DNA of 64,000 bases from Lysinibacter cavernae. Lineage in GTDB: Bacteria > Actinomycetota > Actinomycetes > Actinomycetales > Microbacteriaceae. A program made the translations under genes and the position numbers. Positions 19,296-28,151 of the stretch are shown piece by piece (the first letter of the stretch is position 1; every line of letters begins with the position of its first letter). The DNA lies in assembly GCF_011758565.1 (NCBI RefSeq), contig NZ_JAAMOX010000001.1, forward strand, positions 1,403,838 to 1,467,837, written 5' to 3'. A model generated the notes under the pieces. That model was not told the DNA's origin, searched no databases, and saw only the letters and a list, made by a program, of their open reading frames with translations.

Positions 19296-21512
19296 ATGAC
19301 GGAATCAGTGCCAGCATCCCCCACCCAAACCAGCGGCTTGAGCTCGACCCATGCCGAGGCCCTCGCCATCCTGCAGCGGCTCGTTGGCAATCCCAACGCG
19401 GTGTTTCATGACGGCCAGTTCGAGGCCATCAGCGCCCTCGTCGACGACCGAAGGCGCGCCCTTGTTGTGCAGCGCACCGGGTGGGGCAAATCGGCTGTCT
19501 ACTTTGTGGCGACCCTGCTGCTTCGCCAGCGCGGGGCAGGCCCGACCATCCTGGTGTCCCCGCTGCTCGCGCTCATGCGCGACCAGGTTGCCTCCGCGGC
19601 AAAGGCCGGCGTGCGAGCCATGTCAATCAACTCGGCAAACGCCCACGAATGGGACGATGTCGTCCGCGCGCTCGATGCCGACGAGGTCGATGTGCTCCTG
19701 GTGTCCCCCGAGCGTCTGAACAACCCCAAGTTTCGCGACACAAGCCTGCCGGAGCTCATCCGCAGGGTTGGGCTGCTGGTGGTTGATGAGGCCCACTGCA
19801 TCTCCGACTGGGGCCACGATTTCCGCCCAGACTATCGACGCCTTCGCGACCTCATCGCCCAGATGCCGCAGGGGGTTCCCGTGCTCGCCACCACGGCGAC
19901 CGCGAATACCCGAGTGGTGACCGACGTCGCCGAGCAGGTTGGCATGAGCGATTCCGGGGCGCCGGTAGACGTACTGACGATACGTGGACCGCTGGCACGG
20001 GCCTCACTTCGCCTCGGCGTGCTCACCCTGCCAGATTCCAAGGCCCGCCTGGCGTGGCTCCTCAGCCACATCAACGAGTTGCCGGGCAGCGGCATCATCT
20101 ACTCACTGACCGTTTCGGCAGCCGAAGACACCGCGAGGCTGCTGCGCGATGCCGGCCACGAGGTCCGCGCCTACACCGGCCAGACCGACCCAGCCGACCG
20201 AGAAGCGCTCGAAGCAAAGCTGAAAAACAACGAGGTGAAAGCCCTTGTTGCAACGAGCGCCCTCGGCATGGGTTTTGATAAACCAGACCTCGGATTTGTC
20301 GTCCACCTCGGGGCCCCGTCCTCGCCGGTTGCCTATTATCAGCAGGTCGGCCGAGCCGGAAGAGCAACGGAACACGCCGACGTACTCTTGCTGCCTGGCA
20401 CCGAAGACGAAGCCATCTGGCAGTACTTCGCCACCGCCTCAATGCCAGACGAAGCGAGGGCATCCGCTGTCATCTCGGCGCTGCAGACGAGCGAGGCTCC
20501 GCTTTCGACACCCGCGCTGGAGGCCCAGGTCAACCTGCGCCGCACCCCGCTCGAACTGCTCCTCAAGGTGCTCGATGTTGACGGCGCCGTGCGGCGGGTT
20601 CAGGGTGGATGGGTGGCCACCGGCCAGCCGTGGGTCTACGACAGCGAGCGCTACATGCGCATCGCCGCCGAGCGCGTGGCCGAGCAACAATCGATGCTCG
20701 AATACGAACGCACCAACGAATGCCGCATGGAGTTCTTGCAGCGCTCACTCGACGATTCAACGGCCGCCGCTTGCGGCAGGTGCGACCGCTGCGCTGGCCC
20801 CTGGTATCCCACCGATGTCACCGGCGACGCCGCGGCGGCCGCTAGCGACTCCCTCAACAGGGTTGGCGTGCTGCTTGAACCTCGCGCGCAATGGCCAAGC
20901 GGCATGGATAAGCTCGGCGTTGTTAACAACAAAATCCCAAGCGACGGAATCTCGAGCGATGTTGAGGGCAGCAAGCCGCTGCGGGGCAATATCCCTCCCG
21001 CCCAGCGCATGTCAGAAGGCAGGGCCCTTGCGAGACTCACAGACCTCGGCTGGGGCGGCACGCTCCGCAGCCTCTTTGCGCAGGGAACTCCCGATGCGCC
21101 AGCGAGCGAGCAGATGCTCAGGGCCTGCGTCACCGTGCTCTCGCAGTGGGACTGGGCCGAACGCCCAGCCGCGGTCATCAGCATCCCCTCGCGCAGCCAC
21201 CCCCAGCTTGTTCGGTCGACCGCGACGGGGCTCGCCACAATCGGAAAGCTGCCGTACCTTGGTGAACTCTCTTTCGCCAACGGCGGCCCTACTGGCGAGC
21301 CAGGCGGCAACAGCGCCTTCCGCCTCGCCAACGTCTGGAACAGGTTCAGCGTTGGACCAGAGTTGGCTGAGGCGCTCGCCCCGTTCGCGGGCAAACCGGT
21401 GCTGCTCGTCGACGACGCCTCCGACAGTCGATGGACCCTCACGGTCTGCGCAAAGACGCTTCGCGACGCTGGAGCCTCAGCGGTGCTGCCCTTTGTGCTC
21501 GCGCTGCGCTAA
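19296..21512 (+). CDS. RecQ-like DNA helicase with C-terminal phosphoribosyltransferase-like domain
   Basis: From ATG 19296 it has 738 residues. Walker A is T-G-W-G-K-S at 61-66, Walker B D-E-A-H is at 164-167, and the motif VI form is Q-Q-V-G-R-A-G-R. A zinc-binding C-x16-C-G-R-C-D-R-C pattern follows near 480-505. The last ~140 residues end in L-L-V-D-D-A-S-D-S-R-W-T, close to the PRPP-binding motif of phosphoribosyltransferases. It unwinds DNA in repair. CACACT six bases before the ATG may be a weak leaderless -10; an upstream in-frame start at 19167 lies in the repeat and is not used. Confidence 0.88.
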   Translation: MTESVPASPTQTSGLSSTHAEALAILQRLVGNPNAVFHDGQFEAISALVDDRRRALVVQRTGWGKSAVYFVATLLLRQRGAGPTILVSPLLALMRDQVASAAKAGVRAMSINSANAHEWDDVVRALDADEVDVLLVSPERLNNPKFRDTSLPELIRRVGLLVVDEAHCISDWGHDFRPDYRRLRDLIAQMPQGVPVLATTATANTRVVTDVAEQVGMSDSGAPVDVLTIRGPLARASLRLGVLTLPDSKARLAWLLSHINELPGSGIIYSLTVSAAEDTARLLRDAGHEVRAYTGQTDPADREALEAKLKNNEVKALVATSALGMGFDKPDLGFVVHLGAPSSPVAYYQQVGRAGRATEHADVLLLPGTEDEAIWQYFATASMPDEARASAVISALQTSEAPLSTPALEAQVNLRRTPLELLLKVLDVDGAVRRVQGGWVATGQPWVYDSERYMRIAAERVAEQQSMLEYERTNECRMEFLQRSLDDSTAAACGRCDRCAGPWYPTDVTGDAAAAASDSLNRVGVLLEPRAQWPSGMDKLGVVNNKIPSDGISSDVEGSKPLRGNIPPAQRMSEGRALARLTDLGWGGTLRSLFAQGTPDAPASEQMLRACVTVLSQWDWAERPAAVISIPSRSHPQLVRSTATGLATIGKLPYLGELSFANGGPTGEPGGNSAFRLANVWNRFSVGPELAEALAPFAGKPVLLVDDASDSRWTLTVCAKTLRDAGASAVLPFVLALR

Positions 21513-21565
21513 TTGAACCTACGTTCATCAAACCCGCATCTCGTTGGGCGTTGGTAGCGCGGCAG

Positions 21566-21973
21566 CTAGGACTCCATGAGGCGCGAACGAATGAGAAACC
21601 GTTTGCCCTCAGGTGCTTCGAGCGAAAATCCGCTACCCCTGCCGGGCACAACATCAACCGTCAAAAAGGTGTGCTTCCAGTACGCGAATTGCTCGGTTGA
21701 CATGTAAAACGGAATCGGGAGCGAGTCGGTATCCGATGCCACCGCAAACTCCCCCAGCAGTACATCGGCATCGCTCGTGATGAAATCACCAAGCGGATAG
21801 CACATGGGCGAGCTCCCGTCGCAGCATCCGCCAGACTGATGAAACATGAGGGGCCCGTGCTGGTCACGCAATTGCAGCACCAGCTCAAGGGCCTCTTGGG
21901 TGAACGCCACGCGGGGTTCGGTTTCTCCCTCGATGGTCACGGTTGCGGTCAGCGCCGCCACGGTATCGTTCAT
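21566..21973 (-). CDS. DUF779 protein
   Basis: A protein of 135 residues with H-Q-S-G-G-C-C-D-G-S-S-P-M-C, the cysteine-rich signature of DUF779. A perfect GGAGG lies 6-7 bases before ATG 21973. DUF779 genes commonly sit next to acetaldehyde/aldehyde dehydrogenases of the ExaC type, as here. Function unknown; the cysteines suggest metal binding or redox chemistry. A long hairpin separates it from the upstream dehydrogenase. Confidence 0.88.
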   Translation of the reverse strand: MNDTVAALTATVTIEGETEPRVAFTQEALELVLQLRDQHGPLMFHQSGGCCDGSSPMCYPLGDFITSDADVLLGEFAVASDTDSLPIPFYMSTEQFAYWKHTFLTVDVVPGRGSGFSLEAPEGKRFLIRSRLMES

Positions 21974-22005
21974 GATTTCCTCCGTTGTGTGCCAGCATAC
22001 GCGTG

Positions 22006-22072
22006 TGGGGCCCAAGGTAGGCAAGGAGTTCCCAGAGGGAAAACAAAACTCCTTCGCCCTACTTGGGCCCCA
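22006..22072 (-). terminator. Long hairpin between aldehyde dehydrogenase and DUF779 genes
   Basis: Arms of about 25 bases (beginning TGGGGCCCAAG, inner part AAGGAGTT/AACTCCTT) pair with small bulges. It follows the dehydrogenase stop and precedes the DUF779 ribosome site, so it may terminate, attenuate or protect the dehydrogenase mRNA. Confidence 0.7.
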
Positions 22073-22105
22073 GACGCGAGACGCTGTCAGGTAAACCTGA
22101 GCGAC

Positions 22106-23629
22106 TTAGAAGAAGCCCTGCGCGGTTTCGCTGTAGCTCACCAGCAGGTTCTTTGTCTGCTGGTAGTGATCGAGCGCGAGCTTGTTGTTCTCGCGGCCGA
22201 TGCCGGAGCTCTTGTACCCACCAAAGGCAGCGCCAGCTGGATACGCGTGGTAATTATTCACCCACACGCGCCCTGCCTGGATGTCGCGGCCGGCCCGGTA
22301 GGCCTCGTTGCCGTTGCGCGACCACACGCCGGCCCCGAGCCCGTAGAGGGTGTCGTTTGCGAGTGAGATGGCGTCGTCGTAATCGGTGAAGCTGGTGACG
22401 GCAACAACCGGCCCGAAGATCTCCTCCTGGAACAGGCGCATCTTGTTCTGTCCCTCGAAAATTGTTGGCGCAACGTAGTAGCCGCCGCTGAGGTCGCCGC
22501 CGAGGTCAACTCGCTCGCCGCCCAGCAGCAGTTTTGCGCCCTCCTGCTTGCCAATATCGATGTAGCTGAGAATCTTCTCAAGCTGGTCGTTGGAAGCCTG
22601 GGCTCCCACCTGCGTGTTGGTGTCGAGCGGGTTGCCCTGCACAGCCTTCTTGGTGCGCTCGATGGCGTCGCCGAGGAACGAATCGTAGATCGACTTCTGG
22701 ATAAGCGACCTCGACGGGCAGGTGCACACCTCGCCCTGGTTGAAGGCAAAGAGGGTGAATCCTTCTTGGGCTTTGTCGTAGAACGCGTCGTTCTTCTCGG
22801 CGACCGACTCAAATACGATGTTGGGGCTCTTGCCGCCAAGCTCAACGGTGCTCGGGATGATGTTGGCGCTCGCATATTGCAGGATGAGCCGACCCGTTGT
22901 TGTCTCGCCGGTGAACGCAATCTTGCGGATGCGCGGGCTCGATGCGAGCGGCTTTCCTGCTTCAACGCCGAAGCCGTTCACAACGTTGACCACCCCTGGC
23001 GGCAGGATGTCGGCAAGCAACTCGATGAGCACAAGGATGCTGACGGGCGTCTGCTCCGCTGGCTTGAGCACGACGGTGTTTCCGCCGGCCAGTGCGGGGG
23101 CCAGTTTCCAGACCGCCATCAGAATAGGGAAGTTCCACGGGATGATCTGCCCAACAACGCCGAGCGGCTCAGCAAAGTGGTACGCAACCGTGTTGTTGTC
23201 GATCTGCGTAAACTCACCCTCTTGGGCCCTGATGAGGCTTGCGAAGTAACGGAAGTGATCAGCGGCGAGCGGAAGGTCGGCGTTGAGCGGCTCGCGAATG
23301 GACTTGCCGTTGTCCCATGTTTCGGCCACGGCCAGCATCTCAAGGTTGGCTTCGATGCGGTCGGCGATGCGGTGCAGCACGGCAGCGCGCTCGGCCGCGG
23401 TGGTCTTTCCCCACGCCGGCGCTGCCTTGTGTGCGGCGTCGAGGGCCGCGTCGATGTCTTCTGCCGTGCCACGCGCTACTTCGGTGAAGGGCTTGCCGTT
23501 GACCGGCGAGATGTCTTCAAAGTACTGCCCCTTCACGGGGGCAACCCATTCGCCACCAATCCAGTGCTCGTAGCGGGGCTTAAACGTGATGAGGGAACCG
23601 GGGGTTCCTGGGGCCGAATACACGGTCAT
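22106..23629 (-). CDS. Aldehyde dehydrogenase (ExaC/acetaldehyde type)
   Basis: A protein of 507 residues with E-L-G-G-K-S-P (Glu264) and the catalytic cysteine in [11 protein letters not shown] (Cys302 or 304), and P-W-N-F-P for NAD binding near 164. It oxidises aldehydes to acids with NAD. The C-T-C form with a nearby DUF779 gene is typical of the acetaldehyde/ethanol-derived aldehyde group. AGGAG lies 7 bases before the ATG. The GAF-domain regulator usually next to it is 5.5 kb away here. Confidence 0.92.
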   Translation of the reverse strand: MTVYSAPGTPGSLITFKPRYEHWIGGEWVAPVKGQYFEDISPVNGKPFTEVARGTAEDIDAALDAAHKAAPAWGKTTAAERAAVLHRIADRIEANLEMLAVAETWDNGKSIREPLNADLPLAADHFRYFASLIRAQEGEFTQIDNNTVAYHFAEPLGVVGQIIPWNFPILMAVWKLAPALAGGNTVVLKPAEQTPVSILVLIELLADILPPGVVNVVNGFGVEAGKPLASSPRIRKIAFTGETTTGRLILQYASANIIPSTVELGGKSPNIVFESVAEKNDAFYDKAQEGFTLFAFNQGEVCTCPSRSLIQKSIYDSFLGDAIERTKKAVQGNPLDTNTQVGAQASNDQLEKILSYIDIGKQEGAKLLLGGERVDLGGDLSGGYYVAPTIFEGQNKMRLFQEEIFGPVVAVTSFTDYDDAISLANDTLYGLGAGVWSRNGNEAYRAGRDIQAGRVWVNNYHAYPAGAAFGGYKSSGIGRENNKLALDHYQQTKNLLVSYSETAQGFF

Positions 23630-23721
23630 GATGTCTCCTTCGACGACGATGTCAGGGGTACCCCTGGCTGGGGTGGCATCAGACTAGCTGCCGTGGGGTT
23701 GCAACCGGGTTGCGGGCCGAC

Positions 23722-25587
23722 TCACCTGCCGCGGACGCGTTTCCAGCTCTCCGGCGGGATGGTCACGTTTTCGCTGATGCCTGCCGACAGTGATACCGTC
23801 CGCGGCACGGTATCCAGATTCGCCACAACGACCGTCTCGTTATCGCCGGTGACGATTGCCCAGACGAGGTCGTCGCCGGTTCGCCCTGAAACGATTGATT
23901 TGCCTCTGAGCGATTGGAGAACGTCAAAGGCGGCAAGCCCCGGGGTCGGCGTTCCATCGGCGAGCAGCAGCCCTCGCTCGCCCCACTGCTCAAAGTACGT
24001 GAGTGATTCCACGCCGGGAATGGCACAGGCAATCGCGCTCGCAACGAGCCAGGCGGCAAGCGGTTCTGCCTGCTGGCGTGCGTCGGCGAGGCCGGTCAGC
24101 GTGGCCCCGTATCCGGCGACAAGGTTGGTTTCCGTCGACGCCATGAGGTCCGCAGTTGCTGTTGCCGTTCCTGCCGCAGTCGCAGTCGCAGTCGCAACAT
24201 TATTGAACCGCGACCGAAGCGTCACCGGGCCGATGTGAACGGGACGCCCGCCGGCGATGCGCACCGCATCCTCAGCCACCAACCGCTGCATGGGAATCGA
24301 TTCCACCAGCTGATAGGTGGAGCCTGAATGGAACAGCGGTGTGATCGCGAAGGTCACCCCGTCGGTGTCCGTTGGCAGGCGCGACTGCTCCCTGTTGAGC
24401 TCGGTGAAGTGCGAGCGGGCGCCAGAGAGCACGGGCACCGTCATTCCCGCGTTGCGAAGGAGCCGCCTGAGCGATGCGGTTGCTTGCCGCTCAGTGACGT
24501 GCGTCTGCGCGTCGAAGACGGCGATACGGGCGACCGCTCGGTTGCGGAGGGCCGAGACAACCGGGGCGAGGTCGGCTCCGGCATCCGCAGTGATGCGCAC
24601 GTCGAGCGGGATGTTCTGCCCGCCCGCCCGTTGCTCGCCTGCCCGTTGCCCGCCCGCCCGTTGCCCGCCCGCCCGCTGCAGCGCCGCCTGCCAGCTGTTC
24701 GTTCCGAGATCGAGTTCAACGAGCACGGCCTCGGCCCGAACGCTGGCAGCTGGGGCCGGGTCTGGTGCCGTCGAGGCTCCAACGTCGAGTGCGGGAAACA
24801 AGGTGACCTGACCTAGCTCGATCGGCGAAGGGTCTCCCGCACCCGGCCGTCGCCGTTGGGTCGCTGCCAATTCTGTTGTTGCTGAGCGCTGATCGACGGA
24901 GGCTACCGTCACGGCAATTTCTTGTTCCACCGCCGACGCGGCATCGAGCAGATACGGAAACGGTAACGACAGCGGCCTGTTATACGTTTTGTAGGAGGCA
25001 TCGGTCCAGTTCCGCTGGTCCTCCATCTCAAAGAGATCGCCGGCAAAGCGCATCCGAATAGCGAGACCCTCGTGCTGCCAGGCAAGCCCCTCGATATCCG
25101 CCGCTGGCTGATGAGGGGCGACACTCATCGGAAAGACGCGCTGCTCGGCCGTGCCGTTCTGGTGCTCAACGGTCATGGGAGTTCCTGCCAGCGCTGGCGA
25201 GTGCAACGCGACGAGCCCTGTGCGGTTGGTGCGATACGGCGTCGGGGTCTCAAGCCGCAGCCTGACCGTCAGCGCGCCGGGCTCGGCTCGCACCTCAAGC
25301 AACCCGTGCAGCTGCGCCCCGAACCCTTCGGCACGAATGTGCAGCGTCAACGTTGCCACTTCGGCTTCGGTCTCAACAATTCGCTCAACAATTCGCTCAA
25401 CAACTCGCTCAACGACGGTCTCGGCGGTGTTCCAATCTTCGTCGCGCACGACAGCCCTGATGCTGCGGAGAACGGGCCGGCCCTCCCAGCTGATTGCGGC
25501 CAGCTCGTCGCCCCTGACCTCGATGGACCAGCCGGCTGCCTCCCACAGGCGAGCCGGCCCTCTCAGCGCATCCCAGGAGTCGTTCAC
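23722..25587 (-). CDS. apnL: Probable D-apionate lactonase
   Basis: A protein of 621 residues. A beta-rich N-terminal part (about 15-290) is followed by a TIM-barrel-like part with G-A-R-S-H-F-T-E-L-N-R at 389-399 and a short beta C-terminal domain. The F-T-E-L-N-R segment, size and neighbours (apnO- and oiaC-like genes) fit the ApnL family, which opens D-apionolactone to D-apionate. Three in-frame tandem repeats interrupt it: V-E-R-(V/I) at 58-72, Q-R-A-G-G at 304-324 and an Ala-Thr run near 465-480. The ATG overlaps the SDR stop by four bases. The family call rests on context and memory of the family, so it is likely but unproved. Confidence 0.65.
   Translation of the reverse strand: MNDSWDALRGPARLWEAAGWSIEVRGDELAAISWEGRPVLRSIRAVVRDEDWNTAETVVERVVERIVERIVETEAEVATLTLHIRAEGFGAQLHGLLEVRAEPGALTVRLRLETPTPYRTNRTGLVALHSPALAGTPMTVEHQNGTAEQRVFPMSVAPHQPAADIEGLAWQHEGLAIRMRFAGDLFEMEDQRNWTDASYKTYNRPLSLPFPYLLDAASAVEQEIAVTVASVDQRSATTELAATQRRRPGAGDPSPIELGQVTLFPALDVGASTAPDPAPAASVRAEAVLVELDLGTNSWQAALQRAGGQRAGGQRAGEQRAGGQNIPLDVRITADAGADLAPVVSALRNRAVARIAVFDAQTHVTERQATASLRRLLRNAGMTVPVLSGARSHFTELNREQSRLPTDTDGVTFAITPLFHSGSTYQLVESIPMQRLVAEDAVRIAGGRPVHIGPVTLRSRFNNVATATATAAGTATATADLMASTETNLVAGYGATLTGLADARQQAEPLAAWLVASAIACAIPGVESLTYFEQWGERGLLLADGTPTPGLAAFDVLQSLRGKSIVSGRTGDDLVWAIVTGDNETVVVANLDTVPRTVSLSAGISENVTIPPESWKRVRGR
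24616..24678. repeat. 15-bp in-frame tandem repeat in apnL-like gene
   Basis: Four copies of a unit coding Q-R-A-G-G (one has Glu). The unit is a multiple of three, so copy changes would alter length but not frame. It falls between the two main domains. Confidence 0.85.
25372..25416. repeat. 12-bp in-frame tandem repeat in apnL-like gene
   Basis: About four copies of a unit coding V-E-R-I or V-E-R-V, in the N-terminal beta domain. Confidence 0.8.
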
Positions 25588-26339
25588 AGCGTGGTCATGC
25601 CCCCGTCAACGGCAAACAGGCCGCCGGTGGCAAACGCGCCATCGTCCGAGGCGAGGTACACCATGATGCCCTCGATGTCGGCGGGCGAGCCGGCCCTGCC
25701 AAGCGGGATTCGCCCGATGATTGCCGACCGCGCCTCTGGGTCGCTCGTAATTGAGGTGACGAGGCTCGTCTCGGTGTAGGCGGGTACAACCGTGTTCACG
25801 CGAATGCCGTCGGCGGCGTAGGCGGCTGCCACCGTTCGCGTGAGCCCGTGGATGCCGGCCTTCGTCGCGCTGTACGCGGTGAAATCGCGCCCCTCGCCGT
25901 TGATTCCGGTTGGGCTTCCCGTCAGGATAATCGAGCCAGGGCCGTTGGCAAGCATCGACCGGACGGCGTGCTTGACGGTGAGGAAGGTGCCGGTGAGATT
26001 GATGTCGAGCGTGCGTTTCCAGACGTCGAGGTCGAGTTCGGCCGCGGGGGCATCTTCGCCAAAGAGCTGAACCCCGGCGTTCGCGACAACAACATCCGGT
26101 GCCCACCCGTCGGCCCCAAGCGACGCGAAGGCATCCGCGACCGACGACTCGTCAGAGATATCCATCACGACGGCACGGGCGAGCGATCCGATTGCGGAGG
26201 CCGCGGCCAACGCAGCGGCCTCGTTGCGATCGGCGAGGATCACCCTGGCACCCTCGTTCGCAAAACGCTGAGCGACCGCGAGGCCAATCCCGGTGCCTGC
26301 CCCGGTGATGAGGGTCGTCTTCGTGTGCAAGCGTGTCAT
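25584..26339 (-). CDS. Short-chain dehydrogenase/reductase
   Basis: A protein of 251 residues. The cofactor motif T-G-A-G-T-G-I-G is at 12-19, N-A-G near 87-89, and the catalytic Ser142, Tyr156 and Lys160 are in place (Y-S-A-T-K). It is a classical SDR using NAD(P). In this operon it is a good candidate for the dehydrogenase that oxidises D-apiose to its lactone, or for a later step such as erythrulose reduction. It overlaps the lactonase gene by four bases and is 9 bp from apnO. Confidence 0.82.
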   Translation of the reverse strand: MTRLHTKTTLITGAGTGIGLAVAQRFANEGARVILADRNEAAALAAASAIGSLARAVVMDISDESSVADAFASLGADGWAPDVVVANAGVQLFGEDAPAAELDLDVWKRTLDINLTGTFLTVKHAVRSMLANGPGSIILTGSPTGINGEGRDFTAYSATKAGIHGLTRTVAAAYAADGIRVNTVVPAYTETSLVTSITSDPEARSAIIGRIPLGRAGSPADIEGIMVYLASDDGAFATGGLFAVDGGMTTL

Positions 26340-26348
26340 GGTCGCCTC

Positions 26349-27212
26349 TCAGCGCTCGATGTGGTCAAGGTGAAGCATACGGGCCAGGTTCGCGTCGAGC
26401 TCGTCGTCGCGGAAGATCTTTTTCCAATCATCCTTGATGATGCGTTCGCGACCGTAATCCATTGCGATGAGGCAGGCGTCACTGAAGGGATTATCGCCGC
26501 GCAGCCCGTTGGCGAGCGCGACCTGCGTGTGCCCGTACAGGATGCTGCGCGCAGCTGCTTCTGGAATCCCCATGGTGTTGATGGCCTCGTCGAGCGCTTC
26601 GTTGAGCAGCGCGCCGATCATGCAGGCAACCGTTTCAACGAGCGTCGGCTCAAGTTGCGCGAGCTGCTTGATGGTGACCCAGTGCACATCAATGACGGGC
26701 GCATAGATCGCTCGCACGGTTTCTTCGACGATGCGTTTCTTGTCTGCATCGTCGGACTCGATTGCGGCGATGGCGTCCTGGGGAGCAGCGATCCCGCCAA
26801 AGGTGTCTGCCCATTCCTCTTTGGTTGTGCGCTCAAGAAACACCGAGGGGTGGCACGGGTGAGCGACGGCCTGGATGACGTCGTCCCGAACAGCCAAGAG
26901 CCCCGCGTAGGCCGCAGCCGGGTCCAGCGTCAGCACGATGCTGCCGGATGGGAGCTGCGGCACGATCTGCGCGCTGACCGCGGCAAGCGCGAGGTCGGGA
27001 ACGGCAAGCACAACGATGTCTGCGTCAGCTACGGCCTCGGATGTTTCGCTGAGGCTCCTCCCGGCGTCGCGCACCCGTTGCCGGCCAGCCGGCGAGTTCT
27101 CGACATAGGCGACGGCGTAGTCAGTCTTGGCAAGATTATTTGAGACGCGCGTGCCCATCTTGCCGCCGGCTCCGATGACGGCGATGCGAAGGGTTTCTGT
27201 TGTTGGCTTCAT
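26349..27212 (-). CDS. apnO: Probable D-apionate oxidoisomerase
   Basis: A protein of 287 residues with an N-terminal Rossmann motif V-I-G-A-G-G-K-M-G-T-R (12-22) and a helical 6-phosphogluconate-dehydrogenase-type C-terminal domain with the segments H-P-C-H-P-S-V-F and S-I-L-Y-G-H. This is the pattern of ApnO, which oxidises and isomerises D-apionate to 3-oxo-isoapionate with NAD. It overlaps oiaC by four bases. The neighbours (lactonase, decarboxylase) support the call; a related hydroxyacid dehydrogenase remains possible. Confidence 0.72.
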   Translation of the reverse strand: MKPTTETLRIAVIGAGGKMGTRVSNNLAKTDYAVAYVENSPAGRQRVRDAGRSLSETSEAVADADIVVLAVPDLALAAVSAQIVPQLPSGSIVLTLDPAAAYAGLLAVRDDVIQAVAHPCHPSVFLERTTKEEWADTFGGIAAPQDAIAAIESDDADKKRIVEETVRAIYAPVIDVHWVTIKQLAQLEPTLVETVACMIGALLNEALDEAINTMGIPEAAARSILYGHTQVALANGLRGDNPFSDACLIAMDYGRERIIKDDWKKIFRDDELDANLARMLHLDHIER

Positions 27213-28003
27213 TCTGTGCTCCTCAGGTAGGCGATTGCGTCACGGGTCCATTCCCGTTCCGTCTGGATGGTCAGTTCTGGGCTTTGCTGCCACGGCAGCC
27301 AGTGCTCGACAATCTCGTTGATGCCCCGTTCCCGAGGCTGAACGGTTGCGAGTAGGTGTTGGTAGTCGTGGAGTCCTGTGCCGAGTGGGGCGCCACTGTA
27401 GGTGAACCCGACCCAGCCGTCTTGCCTGGCAAATCGGAAGTCTTTCGAATGGACGTTTTTGACGAGCGCCGCGCTCCTCTCGACGCAGTCGCGAGGCAGT
27501 TCAAGGCGAGCGACAACGTTTGCGGGGTCGAGGCAGATGCCAAGCTGGTCGCTCCCCACTTCGTTCACGAGTTGCACGAGGTCTACTGTCGAGACCTGTT
27601 CGTAGGTTTCGAGCGCAAGTGTCACACTGGCGCGTTCGTAGGCAGCGACTGAGCCGCTCAGGCTGGCAGCGGCTGTGGCGATTTCTTCTGGAGTGTCGAG
27701 GCCAGGCAGCATGCTGCGCACGAGCTTGGCGTCGAGGGCTTGTGCGAGGTGAAGGAATCGATCAAGCCGCCGGGGCTCTATGCCTCGCGTGCCGAGCTCG
27801 ATGGATATCCCAAGGTCATTGGCCGCCTCGGCAAGATCGCTGAGCTCGGCGTCGGTCATCGTGTCGAGCGCCGGATAGTCGCAGATCTGAATGAGCGAGA
27901 TCCCGAGTTCGCGCGTCGCTTCGAGGGCACCGGTGAGAGTCAGCCTGACTGGCGCTCGTTCGGAGAGCTGCCAGAAGAAGGCGTAGGTGCTGAGCCCGAT
28001 CAT
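27209..28003 (-). CDS. oiaC: Probable 3-oxo-isoapionate decarboxylase (TIM-barrel, xylose-isomerase-like)
   Basis: From ATG 28003 it has 264 residues, and AGGAG lies 7 bases upstream. It is a sugar-phosphate isomerase/epimerase-type TIM barrel with the metal-ligand segments S-I-E-L-G-T, T-L-A-L-E-T-Y, I-C-L-D-P-A-N and N-V-H-S-K-D. Within this operon it fits OiaC, which decarboxylates 3-oxo-isoapionate to L-erythrulose. It is the first gene of the operon and lies behind the FCD-regulator operator. By sequence alone it could be another sugar epimerase. Confidence 0.68.
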   Translation of the reverse strand: MIGLSTYAFFWQLSERAPVRLTLTGALEATRELGISLIQICDYPALDTMTDAELSDLAEAANDLGISIELGTRGIEPRRLDRFLHLAQALDAKLVRSMLPGLDTPEEIATAAASLSGSVAAYERASVTLALETYEQVSTVDLVQLVNEVGSDQLGICLDPANVVARLELPRDCVERSAALVKNVHSKDFRFARQDGWVGFTYSGAPLGTGLHDYQHLLATVQPRERGINEIVEHWLPWQQSPELTIQTEREWTRDAIAYLRSTE

Positions 28004-28061
28004 AGTGTTCTCCTGTATTGCCTTCGTTGTCACGTTGTCGATAGTCGCTCTATCACGCATC

Positions 28062-28090
28062 AGCCTAGCAACCGGTTGACCGGTTAGCAA
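28062..28090 (-). promoter_or_regulatory. Promoter of the apionate operon with operator in the spacer
   Basis: Reading on the minus strand, TTGCTA (28085-28090), a 17-bp spacer, then TAGGCT (28062-28067). The spacer contains the palindrome AACCGGT-TG-ACCGGTT (28070-28085), a perfect 7-bp inverted repeat with a 2-bp centre, typical of FadR-subfamily GntR operators. A protein bound here would hide both hexamers. The leader to ATG 28003 is about 50 bases. Confidence 0.75.
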
Positions 28091-28151
28091 TCGATATTGG
28101 ATGCCGTTGGCAACGCATCCCCGACGCTCCCCTCGGCGCTATGCTGATGAC

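Noticed and set aside
19055-19396. N-terminal extension of the VanZ-like gene
   Set aside because: It would cross the GTGGGGTGC repeat and overlap the RecQ-like gene; VanZ-like similarity begins at 19054.
22766-24238. A 490-codon plus-strand frame across the aldehyde dehydrogenase and lactonase genes
   Set aside because: It crosses two real genes and their gap on the other strand and shows no motif.
25848-27143. A 431-codon plus-strand frame opposite the SDR and apnO-like genes
   Set aside because: Shadow of two genes with clear Rossmann motifs; no start signal.
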